Positions 37,243 through 46,386 are shown, counted from the stretch's first letter. The stretch is DNA of 64,000 nucleotides from Nakamurella panacisegetis (GCF_900104535.1 NZ_LT629710.1:4933501-4997500), one strand, 5' to 3'. Made by a program: numbers and translations. Notes: a model not told the origin generated them from the sequence alone.

Positions 37243-37355
37243 TTGTGAATGCTAACTCTCGCGCTTTCAGCAGTGACGTCGAGTTGCCGATATCTCGCGT
37301 CCACGACGATCAGCGCGAGCGCGACGATCATCAGCCCGATCCCCCGGCGACCCAT
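37239..37355 (-). CDS. Possible small membrane protein
   Basis: 38 codons from ATG 37355 (or GTG 37373) to TGA 37239, overlapping the EXPERA gene start by 4 bp (ATGA). It has one hydrophobic stretch, GLMIVALALIVV. The overlap is the main support; no ribosome site is obvious. Confidence 0.3.
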   Translation of the reverse strand: MGRRGIGLMIVALALIVVDARYRQLDVTAESARVSIHK

Positions 37356-37423
37356 CGCTCGAACCTGGCTCACGCGGATCGGTTGACGCCGGACGACCCG
37401 CGCCGCCAGGGCAGGGCCAGGAG

Positions 37424-37630
37424 TCAGGTCCGCCGGCGCAGGGCGGCAATGGCGAGATAGATGGCGGCGAGGCCGATCAGGAGCACGAACACCGCGAAGA
37501 CCCGACTTTGCGCGTTGCCCGCGTGCACCAGCGCGATCACGCCGACGACGGTGAGCACCGTCCCGACGAAGATGTTGCCGGCCTGCCGGACCTGTTTGCG
37601 CAATGCCACCCAGCAGACGGTACGCGACAT
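37424..37630 (-). CDS. Small two-helix membrane protein
   Basis: 68 aa with two hydrophobic segments (IFVGTVLTVVGVIALVHAG and VFAVFVLLIGLAAIYLAIAA) and an arginine-rich end. Same direction as the EXPERA gene. No family recognised; reality is supported by the amphipathic pattern and the lack of another gene on this stretch. Confidence 0.5.
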   Translation of the reverse strand: MSRTVCWVALRKQVRQAGNIFVGTVLTVVGVIALVHAGNAQSRVFAVFVLLIGLAAIYLAIAALRRRT

Positions 37631-37706
37631 CGGCCCCGCCGTTCATAGCCCTGCCTCCGGTCGTATCGTGAGCGGGACAAAGTACTTCACGCGCGAAAGG
37701 TTCCTC

Positions 37707-38336
37707 ATGCAGATCACCAAGCTGGGCCACTCCTGCTTGCACGTCGTCGATGGCGACGCCAACCTGCTCGTCGACCCCGGAGTCTTCTCCTCCGGCTTCG
37801 AGAACCTCACCGGGTTGACCGGAATCCTGATCACCCATGAGCACCTCGACCATCTCGATCTCGATCGGCTGCCCGCCCTCGTCGCGGCCAACCCGCAGGC
37901 CGGCCTCTACGCCGATCACGGCTCGGCCGCCACGTTGAGGTCCGCCGGATTGGCCGCGACCGCGGTCGCGGCCGGCGACTCGTTCGATGTCGGGACGCCC
38001 GTGACGGTGCACGGCGACCAGCACGCCGTCATCTATCCCGAGATCCCGACCATCACCAACGCCTCGTACCTGATCGGCGGCCGTCTGCTGCACCCCGGTG
38101 ACGCGCTCGACGTGTTCGACCTGGACGTCGAGATTCTCGCCCTGCCGACGGCCGCCCCGTGGATGGCGCTCAAGGAGAGCGTCGACTACTACCGCGCGGT
38201 CATGCCCAAGGTGGCGTTCCCGATCCACGAGGGTATCTTGGCCAACCCGGCGATGTTCTACGGGATCCAGGAGAAGTTCGGCCCGGCGGACGCGACCTGG
38301 GTGGTGCCGACCCAAGGCGAATCCTTCGAGGCCTGA
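37707..38336 (+). CDS. MBL-fold metal-dependent hydrolase
   Basis: 209 aa from ATG 37707 with GAAAGG upstream. Metallo-beta-lactamase fold motifs are MQITKLGHSCLHV, LLVDPGVF, the metal-binding ITHEHLDHLD (HxHxDH) and YADHGS. The end has LPTAAPWM and FPIHEG. It resembles UlaG/YtnP-like or N-acyl-phosphatidylethanolamine-type hydrolases of the small class. Substrate unknown. Confidence 0.87.
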   Translation: MQITKLGHSCLHVVDGDANLLVDPGVFSSGFENLTGLTGILITHEHLDHLDLDRLPALVAANPQAGLYADHGSAATLRSAGLAATAVAAGDSFDVGTPVTVHGDQHAVIYPEIPTITNASYLIGGRLLHPGDALDVFDLDVEILALPTAAPWMALKESVDYYRAVMPKVAFPIHEGILANPAMFYGIQEKFGPADATWVVPTQGESFEA

Positions 38337-38342
38337 CCCGCA

Positions 38343-38804
38343 TCACAGCCCGTCGACGTAGTCCTTGGCCTCGCGCAGTCCCCACGAGGTGTGTTCGCGC
38401 ACCAACTTGATGGCCGCGATGGCCTGGCCGGACGATTTGAGCGACCGGGCCTGCAACTCCACCTCGAGCGGCACCCACGATGCGCTGGGCAGCATCTCGT
38501 CGGCCGACAACGCGACGGGTTTGGTGAGGTCGGGCCCGGCCGGCGGGGGCGGGACCGGTCCGGCGGCCATCCGGTCGACCATCACCTTGGCCGACGCCAA
38601 CCCGAGGCCGGGTGTGCCCGCCCGCAACATCCTGATCGCGGCCACCTTCTGATTGGTCTGGGCCAGGGCGCGCACGCGGTTGATCAGTTCGGGCTCGAAC
38701 AGCAGCTGCGTCGGATCCACACCGCCCTGGGCGCGGCGGCCGACAAAGGTGAGCAGCAGAACCACGACCAGCACCACGACAACGATCCAGATCAGCACGG
38801 TCAT
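38343..38804 (-). CDS. Membrane-anchored protein with two L7/L12 C-terminal-like motifs
   Basis: 153 aa. One N-terminal membrane segment (IWIVVVVLVVVLLLTFV) is followed by two similar helix-turn-helix-like stretches, NQKVAAIRMLRAGTPGLGLA at about 51-70 and GQAIAAIKLVREHTSWGLRE about 70 residues later. Each ends in AK(V/D)xVD. They match the alpha-helical core of the ribosomal L7/L12 C-terminal domain, which is known to occur in non-ribosomal bacterial proteins. Function unknown. It lies downstream of the ltrA-like gene, 19 bp away. Confidence 0.65.
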   Translation of the reverse strand: MTVLIWIVVVVLVVVLLLTFVGRRAQGGVDPTQLLFEPELINRVRALAQTNQKVAAIRMLRAGTPGLGLASAKVMVDRMAAGPVPPPPAGPDLTKPVALSADEMLPSASWVPLEVELQARSLKSSGQAIAAIKLVREHTSWGLREAKDYVDGL

Positions 38805-38823
38805 CGGCCGATCCTAGTGAACA

Positions 38824-40029
38824 TCAGCGGCGCACACTTGGGATCGTCGGCCCGACCACCGGCGATCGTCCGCGCGAGGTCGTCACGGTGATGGCGACCA
38901 GGATGATCATCAGCACGGCCGTGATGTGGATCGGAGCGCCGAAGAAGGTCGAGGCCAGCACCAGCACGGCCACGACGGGAAACGCCATCGACGCGACCGG
39001 CGTGTGCCGGTGCCGCAGGTGCAGGGCCCAGACGACAACCAGGTACAGCGTGACGGGCACGGTCACGGCCAGCCCGGATGCCCAGCCGGAGATGTGGATC
39101 TCGTGCCGGTCGTACTCCACCGCGATGTTGAGTCCGGCGCCCACCGCGGCGATCGACGCGAAGATCAGATAGTGGCCGTAACCCCACAGCAGTGACGAAT
39201 TGAGATTGTTGAGCGCGTCGTGGGCCGACTTGTCGAAGTAGACCCACCACATCGAGAACAGGATCAGGATCCCGGCCGTCGCCACGCCGATCATGGCCGC
39301 CTTGTGGTCGGTCTCGTGGATTCCGGCTTCCAGCGCCACCACCACGGCGGTCACCGACTCGCCCAGCACGATGACGGTGAACAACCCATACCGCTCGGCG
39401 ATGTGCGACGGGTGGTAGGGCGTGACGGCGGTGCGCTCGGCCCAGGCCGGGACGGCCATCTCCAGGAGCGCCAGAAGGACGAAACTGCCCAGGCCCCAGC
39501 TCTCCGGCAGCCAGAGCCGGGCAACCCACCCGACCTGCACGACGACAATGCCACCGGCGTATCGGAGGGCGGTCATTCGACGCTCAGGGTCGCTGCGCGC
39601 CGCTCGGAGCCAGTTGCTGACCGTCGCCAGTCGCATCACCACGTATCCGATCACCAAGACCGTGAAGTCGCGGTGCTCGGGATCGAAGGCCGGGGTCACT
39701 CCGGCGGCCAGCACCAGGCTGCCGGCGATCTGTACCAGTACCGAGATGCGGTACGGCACATCGTCGTTGTCGTAGGCCGAGGCGAACCAGGTGAAGTTCA
39801 TCCACGCCCACCAGATGGCGAAGAAGATCATGGCGTAGCTGAGGACCCCGGCACCGGGATGTCCTTGTCCGATCTGCTCCTCGATCGAGATCCCGGCCCT
39901 GGACACCGCCACCACGAAACACAGATCGAACAGACACTCGAGCGGGGTCGATGCACGGTGCCGCTCGTCCCGGCTGCGCGGCGCCATCGGCCGGCGCCAG
40001 GGAATGCGATCAGGAGAGGCTGGCATCAT
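38824..40029 (-). CDS. Low-temperature-requirement A (LtrA) family membrane protein
   Basis: 401 aa with about 11 membrane segments. LtrA family features are ASTPLECLFDLCFVVAVS near the start, FFAIWWAWMNFTWFASAYDN, the FTVIVLGESV motif and a final YGHYLIFASIAAVGAGL. Family members are named from a Listeria cold-growth phenotype; the transported substrate is unknown. Confidence 0.88.
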   Translation of the reverse strand: MMPASPDRIPWRRPMAPRSRDERHRASTPLECLFDLCFVVAVSRAGISIEEQIGQGHPGAGVLSYAMIFFAIWWAWMNFTWFASAYDNDDVPYRISVLVQIAGSLVLAAGVTPAFDPEHRDFTVLVIGYVVMRLATVSNWLRAARSDPERRMTALRYAGGIVVVQVGWVARLWLPESWGLGSFVLLALLEMAVPAWAERTAVTPYHPSHIAERYGLFTVIVLGESVTAVVVALEAGIHETDHKAAMIGVATAGILILFSMWWVYFDKSAHDALNNLNSSLLWGYGHYLIFASIAAVGAGLNIAVEYDRHEIHISGWASGLAVTVPVTLYLVVVWALHLRHRHTPVASMAFPVVAVLVLASTFFGAPIHITAVLMIILVAITVTTSRGRSPVVGPTIPSVRR

Positions 40030-40190
40030 GGCTGGTCCTTCGAGATTCCGTGCGGGCCGGTCGGCTCGACCCTAGTGCAGCCCGATGATCCCCCCGAAAG
40101 CGCGCGCACTACTCTCGCGGTGAGATCGTGATGGGCGCCAGTCGAGCAGGAACAACCGGCAGAGAACTGCCGCACGAGGAGGAGCACACC

Positions 40191-40958
40191 GTGTACGAGG
40201 ACCTCAAGGGCAAAGTCGCCGTCGTGACCGGAGGTGCCCGCGGACTGGGCTACCAGATGGCCGGCGCCCTCGCCGCACTCGGCGCCGAGGTCGCGTTGCT
40301 CGACCTGCTGCCCGAGGTCACCGACAGTGCCGCCCGTCTGGCCGGCGAGAAGGGTGTCCGAACCGTCGGCATCGCCGCCGACGTCACCGATCAGACCTCC
40401 ATCGGCAACGCCGTAGCCGCCGTTGCCGGGTCGCTCGGTACCCCGTCGATCCTGGTCAACGCGGCCGGCATCACGGCCTGGTCCGACTCCCTCGATGTGA
40501 CCGCCGAGTCGTGGCGGAAGGTGATCGACGTCAACCTGACCGGCACCTTCTTCAGCTGCCAGGCCTTTGCCCGGTCGGTTCTGGCCGGCGGCGGCACCGG
40601 CGCCATCGTGAACGTCTCGTCGATGTCGGCGTTCGTGGTCAACATCCCGCAGAACCAGGTCTCCTACAACGCCTCCAAGGCCGCAGTCGACCAGCTCACG
40701 AAATCACTTGCCGTCGAGTGGATTTCGAAGGGCATCCGGGTCAATGCGATCGCCCCGGGCTACTTCCTGTCCGACATGACGAGGCAGTTCCTGGACACCA
40801 ACGCCGAGCTCGGCAATTACTGGAAGTCGCTGATTCCGGCCGGCCGCATGGGCCAGCCGGCCGACCTCGACGGCCTGGTCTGCTTCCTGGCCTCCGACGC
40901 ATCGCAGTACATCGTCGGCGAATCGATCGTCATCGACGGCGGTTACTCGATTGTCTGA
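40191..40958 (+). CDS. Short-chain dehydrogenase/reductase
   Basis: 255 aa from GTG 40191, chosen because AGGAGGAG lies upstream. Classical SDR motifs: VVTGGARGLGYQMA (cofactor binding), NAAG, the catalytic Ser in VNVSSMSAF, YNASK (catalytic Tyr and Lys) and the closing [10 protein letters not shown]. It resembles gluconate/polyol dehydrogenases. The next SDR gene overlaps its end by 8 bp, so the two enzymes likely act in one pathway, perhaps sugar or polyol interconversion. Confidence 0.9.
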   Translation: MYEDLKGKVAVVTGGARGLGYQMAGALAALGAEVALLDLLPEVTDSAARLAGEKGVRTVGIAADVTDQTSIGNAVAAVAGSLGTPSILVNAAGITAWSDSLDVTAESWRKVIDVNLTGTFFSCQAFARSVLAGGGTGAIVNVSSMSAFVVNIPQNQVSYNASKAAVDQLTKSLAVEWISKGIRVNAIAPGYFLSDMTRQFLDTNAELGNYWKSLIPAGRMGQPADLDGLVCFLASDASQYIVGESIVIDGGYSIV

Positions 40959-41691
40959 TCCGACCTCACCGCTGGCCGGGAAGGTAGTCGCCGTCACCGG
41001 AGCCGGGTCCGGCATCGGGCTGGCCACCGCGGCCGCGGTCTGTGCTCTCGGGGCGTCCGTGCTGCTCACCGGACGGACGGTGGAGAAGCTGAACACGGCG
41101 GCCGCCTCCCTCGGCGGCCCCACGTCCGTTCTGGCGTTGGACGTCTCGGCGGCCGATGCCGGGCCCCGCCTGGTCGCGGCGGCGGTGGAGGCGTTCGGAC
41201 GCCTGGACGTGCTCGTGGCCAACGCCGGTGTCTACGTGCCCGGCGATCTGTGGGACGGGGCCCCGGCCGACTTCGCCAACCTGATCAGCACCAACGTGAC
41301 CGGGGTGATCACCACGGTGCAGGCCGCGGTGACAGCCATGCGGGACGCCGGTCACGGTGGCGACATCGTGGTCACCAGCTCGGTTTCCGGCCACCAGGCC
41401 ATCCACTGGGAGCCCGTCTACTCGGCGTCCAAGCACGCGGTCCAGGCTTTCGTCCACGGGGTGCGGCGGCAACTGATCGGGTCGGACATCCGGATCGGCG
41501 CCATCGCGCCCGGCGTCGTGCTCAACGATCTGTGGCAGGTCACCGGACCGGCCGAGATCGAGAACAAGGTCGCCGCGGGCACCGGAATCAGATCCGAGGA
41601 CGTGGCCGACGCCATCGTGTTCATGCTGACCCGGCCACGCCACATCGGCATTCGCGACCTGGTGATCCTGCCCGTGAATCAGGAGATCTGA
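40951..41691 (+). CDS. Short-chain dehydrogenase/reductase 2
   Basis: 246 aa from TTG 40951, overlapping the first SDR by 8 bp. Motifs: [43 protein letters not shown] and a late [14 protein letters not shown], as in SDR proteins with NADP preference (YdfG-like). Translational coupling with the upstream SDR is likely. Substrate unknown. Confidence 0.88.
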   Translation: MSDPTSPLAGKVVAVTGAGSGIGLATAAAVCALGASVLLTGRTVEKLNTAAASLGGPTSVLALDVSAADAGPRLVAAAVEAFGRLDVLVANAGVYVPGDLWDGAPADFANLISTNVTGVITTVQAAVTAMRDAGHGGDIVVTSSVSGHQAIHWEPVYSASKHAVQAFVHGVRRQLIGSDIRIGAIAPGVVLNDLWQVTGPAEIENKVAAGTGIRSEDVADAIVFMLTRPRHIGIRDLVILPVNQEI

Positions 41692-41782
41692 GCACGGGCG
41701 AGGGCCGGATCCGGGGCGGCGCGGCCCGCCGGCCGTGTTGGCTTCCGACGCGTCACGGCGCGGGCGGCTACTGTCACTAACT

Positions 41783-42394
41783 GTGAACGACAGACTGGTT
41801 TGGGTGGACTGCGAGATGACAGGTCTCGACCTCCACAACGACGCCCTCATCGAAATCGCCGCCCTGGTCACCGACGCGGACCTGAACATCCTCGGCGACG
41901 GGGTCGACGTGGTGATCCACGCCTCCGACGAAGCACTGGCTGCGATGCCCGAGGTGGTGGAGCAGATGCACGCCAAATCCGGCCTGACCGAACAGGTCCG
42001 GGCGTCGACGGTCACCCTCGACGAGGCCCAGAAGATCGTTCTGGACTACATCAAGCAGTACGTCCCTGACCCCCGGACGGCACCGCTGGCCGGCAACTCC
42101 ATCGCCACCGACCGCGGCTTCCTGGCCCGCGACATGCCGGAGCTGGACGGTCACCTGCATTACCGGATGATCGACGTGTCCAGCATCAAGGAACTCGCCC
42201 GCCGCTGGTTCCCCCGGGTGTACTACGCCCAGCCGGCCAAGGGCATGGCCCACCGGGCCCTGGCCGACATCATCGAGTCGGTCCGGGAACTCGCCTACTA
42301 CCGCGCGACCGTATTCGTCCCGGCGCCCGGCCCGACGTCCGAACACGCCCAGGCCGTGGCCGCCCGGTTGATGCTGGACACGCTCGAGGACTGA
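41783..42394 (+). CDS. orn: Oligoribonuclease
   Basis: 203 aa from GTG 41783 ([16 protein letters not shown]). DEDDh exonuclease motifs are all present: DCEMTGLD (Exo I), [20 protein letters not shown] (Exo II) and [14 protein letters not shown] (Exo III with catalytic His and Asp). It degrades 2-5-nt RNAs to mononucleotides, finishing mRNA turnover and c-di-GMP breakdown in the cytoplasm. A TACTGT -10 element lies 8 nt upstream of the GTG. Confidence 0.95.
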   Translation: MNDRLVWVDCEMTGLDLHNDALIEIAALVTDADLNILGDGVDVVIHASDEALAAMPEVVEQMHAKSGLTEQVRASTVTLDEAQKIVLDYIKQYVPDPRTAPLAGNSIATDRGFLARDMPELDGHLHYRMIDVSSIKELARRWFPRVYYAQPAKGMAHRALADIIESVRELAYYRATVFVPAPGPTSEHAQAVAARLMLDTLED

Positions 42395-42425
42395 CCGACG
42401 GCCGGGTGTGGTCCGATCCCGGCCT

Positions 42426-43400
42426 CTACCGGCAGGTGCGGTCGAATCCGGCCGCCTGCAGCGCCGAGTAGGTGTCGTCCGATGCCGCCACCGCAAACCC
42501 GTCCCCCACCGACTTGGCCGGGAGGTCGACCACCGGTCCGGCGTACTGGGCCAGGATCGCCAGGTCGGCCAGCGAGGTGCTGTGGTCGGTCCGCATGGCA
42601 CCGCTGACCGTCCACGCGAGTCCCTGCAGCAATGCCGGGTTCCCGGACGCGGCGACCGCCTGCTCGACGGTCCGGAAGATCACGCCACCCCATGACGTGC
42701 GCTGCTGCGCCCCGTCGGACATCAGCTGCCACCGGCCACCGACCAACTGCTCGGGATGGCGGGACCGGACCAGAGCCAGGGCCTGCGTTCCGGTAACGCG
42801 CTGGGGGCCGGCCGTGGTCAGGTCCAGTCCGGTGTAGGCATCGCGCACCGGCGCCGGTACATCGACGACGATCCCGCCGAGATCGTCGATCACGGAGGTG
42901 AACACCGCGAAATCCACCACCACGAGGTGGTCGGTCGGTATCCCCAGGGTGGTGCAGAGACTGTCGACCAGGTTCTGCGGACTGACCTGGAAGGTCAAGG
43001 TCATCCGGTTGAGCTGGCGGAGACTGTTCCGCAGCAACATGTCCCGCGGAATCGAGAGCGTGGACACGGCGCCGGCCGGGGAACGGTGCACCACCAGGAC
43101 GATGTCGGCCCGGGCCCCGGCGACCTGATCGGTCGTCCCGAACGTCGCCCGGCTGGCCCCGTCCGGGATCTCGGCCCGTGAGTCGGAGCCGACGATCACC
43201 CACGTCTCCCCCGGTGCCCCGGCGGTCGGGGTGATCGTGATGTGGTCGATCCGCGCCGACAGCACCACCGCGTCGAGCGCGATCAGCACCAGGACGGCCG
43301 ACAGGACCGCGAACAACGCCTTCACCGCGCGGCTGCGCCGGGTACGGCGACGGGCCGGCACCGCAGTCGCGATGTCCGGCCCGTCGTCAGTGATGCTCAC
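42426..43400 (-). CDS. LytR-CpsA-Psr (LCP) family protein
   Basis: 324 aa from GTG 43400. A short cytoplasmic Arg-rich part, one membrane helix (ALFAVLSAVLVLIALDAVVL) and an outer LCP domain: IVGSDSRAEI, ADIVLVVHRSP, VSTLSIPRDMLL, VVVDFAVFTSVIDDLGG, VTGTQALALVRSRH. LCP enzymes attach glycopolymers to peptidoglycan from lipid-linked precursors; the arginines near the active site are kept. Its end lies within 26 bp of a LAxTG surface-protein gene pointing in the same direction. Confidence 0.87.
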   Translation of the reverse strand: MSITDDGPDIATAVPARRRTRRSRAVKALFAVLSAVLVLIALDAVVLSARIDHITITPTAGAPGETWVIVGSDSRAEIPDGASRATFGTTDQVAGARADIVLVVHRSPAGAVSTLSIPRDMLLRNSLRQLNRMTLTFQVSPQNLVDSLCTTLGIPTDHLVVVDFAVFTSVIDDLGGIVVDVPAPVRDAYTGLDLTTAGPQRVTGTQALALVRSRHPEQLVGGRWQLMSDGAQQRTSWGGVIFRTVEQAVAASGNPALLQGLAWTVSGAMRTDHSTSLADLAILAQYAGPVVDLPAKSVGDGFAVAASDDTYSALQAAGFDRTCR

Positions 43401-43405
43401 GGAAC

Positions 43406-44386
43406 TCAGTGTGAACGGCTCCCACGACGCCGGGCGAACAGCAGGGTCCCGAGGCCGCCCAAGGTCAGCAGCAGGCCGACGGCCGTCATCTGGGGCGCGG
43501 CGCTGACACCGGTGCTGGCCAGGATGGGCGCTCCGGTAGTCGTGGTGGCGCCGGCGGTGGTCGACGTGGTCGTCGCCGGGTCACCAGAGGTCGCGGGCAC
43601 CATGGTGGGAACGGTGGTCGTCGCGGTCACGGTGGTCGTCGTGTTGACCGGCGCGGCCATCACCTCGATCGCCAGCGACGTGGTGACGGCGCTGCTTTCA
43701 CCGACCAGCTCGAGGGTGTGGGCACCGCCGACGGTGTCCAGCGGAATCGTGAACTTCTTGGTGTCGATGACCCCGTCGGCGTCGGCCACGTAGCTGGCGA
43801 TCTTCACCGGCGTGCTGTGGATGTAGAGGTCGACCGTTTCACCCGGTTCGAAACCCAGTGCGTCGACGTCGTAGCTCTTGCCGGCGTTCAGGATCGGCGT
43901 GTCCATCAGGAAGTCCGGCAAGAACATGGCGGCGGAGGACACGTTGCCGTTGATGGTGAAGGTAACCGGCTTGTACTGGAACGAATCCGTGTACGTGTCA
44001 CAGGTCGCCCCGAAGTCGATCTCGGCGCTGGGATACGGGTCCGGAATAGGCTCCGGGGTGAAGGACCAGGTCCCATCCGGATTCACCGGGACGACTGCGA
44101 CGACCTGGTTGTCAGCCGCCTTGAACTGCCTGGCCGGGCGGGCCGCACTGGCCAACGTCGGGGTGACATCGATCGCGTACAGCGTGACGTGCGGCTGCTT
44201 TCCTTCCGGATCGGTTTCCTGTCCCCGGCAACCGGTGCCGCTGAAGACGACCGTCGAGCCCGGCGTGGCCGGGTTGGGCGAGATGGTGAAGGTCGGTGCG
44301 GGCGCTCCGGCCGAAGCGGTGCCGAGGGCAAACGTCATCGGGGCGACGACGAGGGCAGCGGTCACCAACAGTTTGTGCATGCGCAT
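43406..44386 (-). CDS. LAxTG-anchored surface protein
   Basis: 326 aa from ATG 44386 (MRMHKLLVTAALVVAP). It has a signal peptide (cleavage near TASA-GAPA), Ig-like beta-rich domains with four or more cysteines, a Thr-rich linker (TTTTVTATTTVPT), then the C-terminal sorting signal LASTG, a hydrophobic helix and RRRGSRSH. LAxTG is the class E sortase substrate type in actinobacteria. The protein is probably attached to the cell wall. Function unknown. Confidence 0.82.
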   Translation of the reverse strand: MRMHKLLVTAALVVAPMTFALGTASAGAPAPTFTISPNPATPGSTVVFSGTGCRGQETDPEGKQPHVTLYAIDVTPTLASAARPARQFKAADNQVVAVVPVNPDGTWSFTPEPIPDPYPSAEIDFGATCDTYTDSFQYKPVTFTINGNVSSAAMFLPDFLMDTPILNAGKSYDVDALGFEPGETVDLYIHSTPVKIASYVADADGVIDTKKFTIPLDTVGGAHTLELVGESSAVTTSLAIEVMAAPVNTTTTVTATTTVPTMVPATSGDPATTTSTTAGATTTTGAPILASTGVSAAPQMTAVGLLLTLGGLGTLLFARRRGSRSH

Positions 44387-44658
44387 GGGCGATCTTTCTG
44401 GTCCGGTGAACGACGGCGGTTTCGTGTCTGCCGGAGATGGCCGTCGATGGCCCGGAAGTCCCCACTGCCCCCACGATGCCGTGACATTACGTGACCGGAT
44501 GATCACATGTCAAAGGCGTGTGAAGAGCGCCGTTACTTCCGCCCATCCACCGGCAAAATCGCTGGTCAACGCGGTACTGCCAGCGGATGCAGGAGTACCC
44601 CGGATCGTCGGTTAGACTATTGATCCCGGTGGCCAGCCGCCGGGATGCAGGATGCATG

Positions 44659-44734
44659 GTGGGCGTAGCTCAGCTGGTAGAGCACTGGCTTGTGGTGCCG
44701 GTGGTCGCGGGTTCGAGTCCCGTCGCTCACCCCA
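44659..44734 (+). tRNA. tRNA-His(GTG) with encoded CCA
   Basis: Acceptor stem GTGGGCG/CGCTCAC, D stem GCTC/GAGC, anticodon stem CTGGC/GCCGG with loop TTGTGGT (anticodon GTG) and T stem GCGGG/CCCGT. The base before the acceptor stem is G (44658), the extra G-1 of tRNA-His. CCA is encoded at 44732-44734. Confidence 0.95.
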
Positions 44735-44739
44735 GATCG

Positions 44740-44767
44740 AAAGGCCCCGGTTCACACCGGGGCCTTT
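44740..44767 (+). terminator. Terminator after tRNA-His
   Basis: An 11-bp perfect stem (AAAGGCCCCGG / CCGGGGCCTTT) with a 6-nt loop ends in a short T-run. The symmetric stem could also end transcription of trpS from the other side. Confidence 0.85.
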
Positions 44768-44828
44768 CGTGCATTTCCGGGTACGCGACCGTCGTCCGGG
44801 CGCCCATCGGTCGCGGACGGGCCACGGC

Positions 44829-45938
44829 TCACCGGAGATAGTCCATGCCCATCGCCGCCCGGACCCGGTGCAACTTCTGGCTGGCCATGGAATTGGCCTC
44901 GGCGATGCCGTCCAGCAGTACCCCGTCCAGGAAGCCCGGATCGGCCATCAATTCGCGGCGGCGCGACCGCAACGGACGCAGCGTCTCGTTCACCGCTTCG
45001 ATGACGGCGGCCTTCAGGGCGCCCGCTCCCCCGTTGCCGATTCCCGCCGCCACGTCGACCGGCGACCGGCCGGTCAATGCCGCCGCCATCTGCAGGAGCG
45101 AGGCCACCTCGGGGCGGCGGAGCGGGTCGAAGGCGATGTGCCGCAACGAATCCGTCCGCGCTCGACGGATCAGACGGGCCGTGGTGTCCTCGTCGTCACC
45201 GAGGGCGATCGCATTCCCCCGGGATTTCGACATCTTGTTCCCGTCGATGCCGAGGAGCACCGGGACGGTCGACAGCATGGCCTCGGGAATGTCGAACACC
45301 GGGCCGTACCGGTCGTTGAACCGGCGGGCGATCAGCCGGGTCAGCTCCAGGTGCGGGAGTTGGTCACGACCGACCGGCACCACCGTGCCGCCACAGAACA
45401 GGATGTCGGCCGCCTGGTGCACGGGGTAGGTGAGCAGCAACCCGGACAACGGCCGGGCGGCGGCCTCGGACTCGGCCTTGACGGTCGGATTGCGCCGCAG
45501 CTCGGCGTCGGACACCAGGGAGAGGAACGGCAGCAACAATTGATTCAAAGCCGGGACCGCCGAGTGCGGGAAGATCGTTGCGCCCTCAGGGTCGACCCCG
45601 GCGGCCAGGTAGTCGGCGACCAACGAGCGCACCCGTGCGGTCAGAGGTCCTGGGCTGTCCCGGTCGGCGATCACCTGGTAGTCGGCGATCACCAGGGTCA
45701 GCGGCACGCCCATTCGCTGGAGCCGCACGCGATTGGCCAGTGTGCCGAGCAGATGGCCCAGGTGCAGATCCCCGGTCGGGCGGTCGCCACTGATGACGTG
45801 ATGCTCCCTCGGGGTGGTCCGCAGTTCCGTCTCGAGCTCGACCGAACGCTGCCCCGCCCGCGCGAACGAAGGATCCGGTTCGTCGGCCGTCCCGTCCTCC
45901 GGATCGAGCGCGGCGGGTAGATCGTGGAAAGTGGTCAT
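44829..45938 (-). CDS. trpS: Tryptophanyl-tRNA synthetase
   Basis: 369 aa with AGGAG 6 nt before ATG 45938. Class Ic motifs are GDLHLGHLLG (HIGH-type, about 59-68) and NKMSKSRGN (KMSKS). The ISGDRPTGDLHLGH start differs from the usual FSGIQPTG pattern and resembles the auxiliary TrpRS type reported to resist indolmycin in Streptomyces. It charges tRNA-Trp. A leader peptide with two tandem Trp codons and a terminator hairpin precede it on the same strand, consistent with attenuation by Trp-tRNA level. Confidence 0.92.
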   Translation of the reverse strand: MTTFHDLPAALDPEDGTADEPDPSFARAGQRSVELETELRTTPREHHVISGDRPTGDLHLGHLLGTLANRVRLQRMGVPLTLVIADYQVIADRDSPGPLTARVRSLVADYLAAGVDPEGATIFPHSAVPALNQLLLPFLSLVSDAELRRNPTVKAESEAAARPLSGLLLTYPVHQAADILFCGGTVVPVGRDQLPHLELTRLIARRFNDRYGPVFDIPEAMLSTVPVLLGIDGNKMSKSRGNAIALGDDEDTTARLIRRARTDSLRHIAFDPLRRPEVASLLQMAAALTGRSPVDVAAGIGNGGAGALKAAVIEAVNETLRPLRSRRRELMADPGFLDGVLLDGIAEANSMASQKLHRVRAAMGMDYLR

Positions 45939-46008
45939 TCTGAGCTCCTTGCTGGCAAAGGGCCGAGACCTCGGAAGGTCTGGGTCGCCGGCGCGGGAGC
46001 AGAACGAC

Positions 46009-46034
46009 CACAGGCCGCCCGAAGGCGGCCTGTG
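46009..46034 (-). terminator. Attenuator terminator upstream of trpS
   Basis: An 11-bp perfect stem (46009-46019 with 46024-46034, arm CACAGGCCGCC) with a 4-base loop lies between the leader peptide and trpS. GGCGGCC at 46055-46061 (minus strand), two bases past the leader stop codon, can pair with GGCCGCC of the 5' arm, giving an antiterminator alternative. Confidence 0.75.
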
Positions 46035-46062
46035 ATGGGTGGATGTGACGTCGCGGCCGCCG

Positions 46063-46110
46063 TCAGGCAGTCAGCCACCAGCTGGTGGGGCAGAGGTGGC
46101 GCGCGGTCAT
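46063..46110 (-). CDS. Trp leader peptide of trpS
   Basis: 15 codons, MTARHLCPTSWWLTA, with adjacent TGG codons at 46080-46075. A palindrome (CCACCAGCTGGTGG, 46075-46088) covers the Trp codons. A possible -10 element TACCGT (46118-46123 read on the minus strand) lies 7 nt before the ATG, so the mRNA may start with this peptide. Ribosome stalling at Trp-Trp would free the antiterminator segment. Confidence 0.8.
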   Translation of the reverse strand: MTARHLCPTSWWLTA

Positions 46111-46299
46111 GAGAAAAACGGTAGCACCGCGACCGGCCGCCGGACGACTGGGCCGGATATCCGACGTGCCCGACGCGCAGTGACCGGAGCCACACCTCTG
46201 GCCGCAGTGACGGAGCGATACCGTCTCTGAACTGCCGGTTTTCGATGTCGGCCTCCGACCCTGTAGAGTTCTGCTTCGCCCGCCGGAGACGGTGAGTAT

Positions 46300-46372
<73 letters not shown>

Positions 46373-46386
46373 CAGAGCTTGGAGAT

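Noticed and set aside
44652-45920. Plus-strand frame starting inside tRNA-His and covering trpS
   Set aside because: It passes through a tRNA and terminator and opposes a gene with HIGH and KMSKS motifs.
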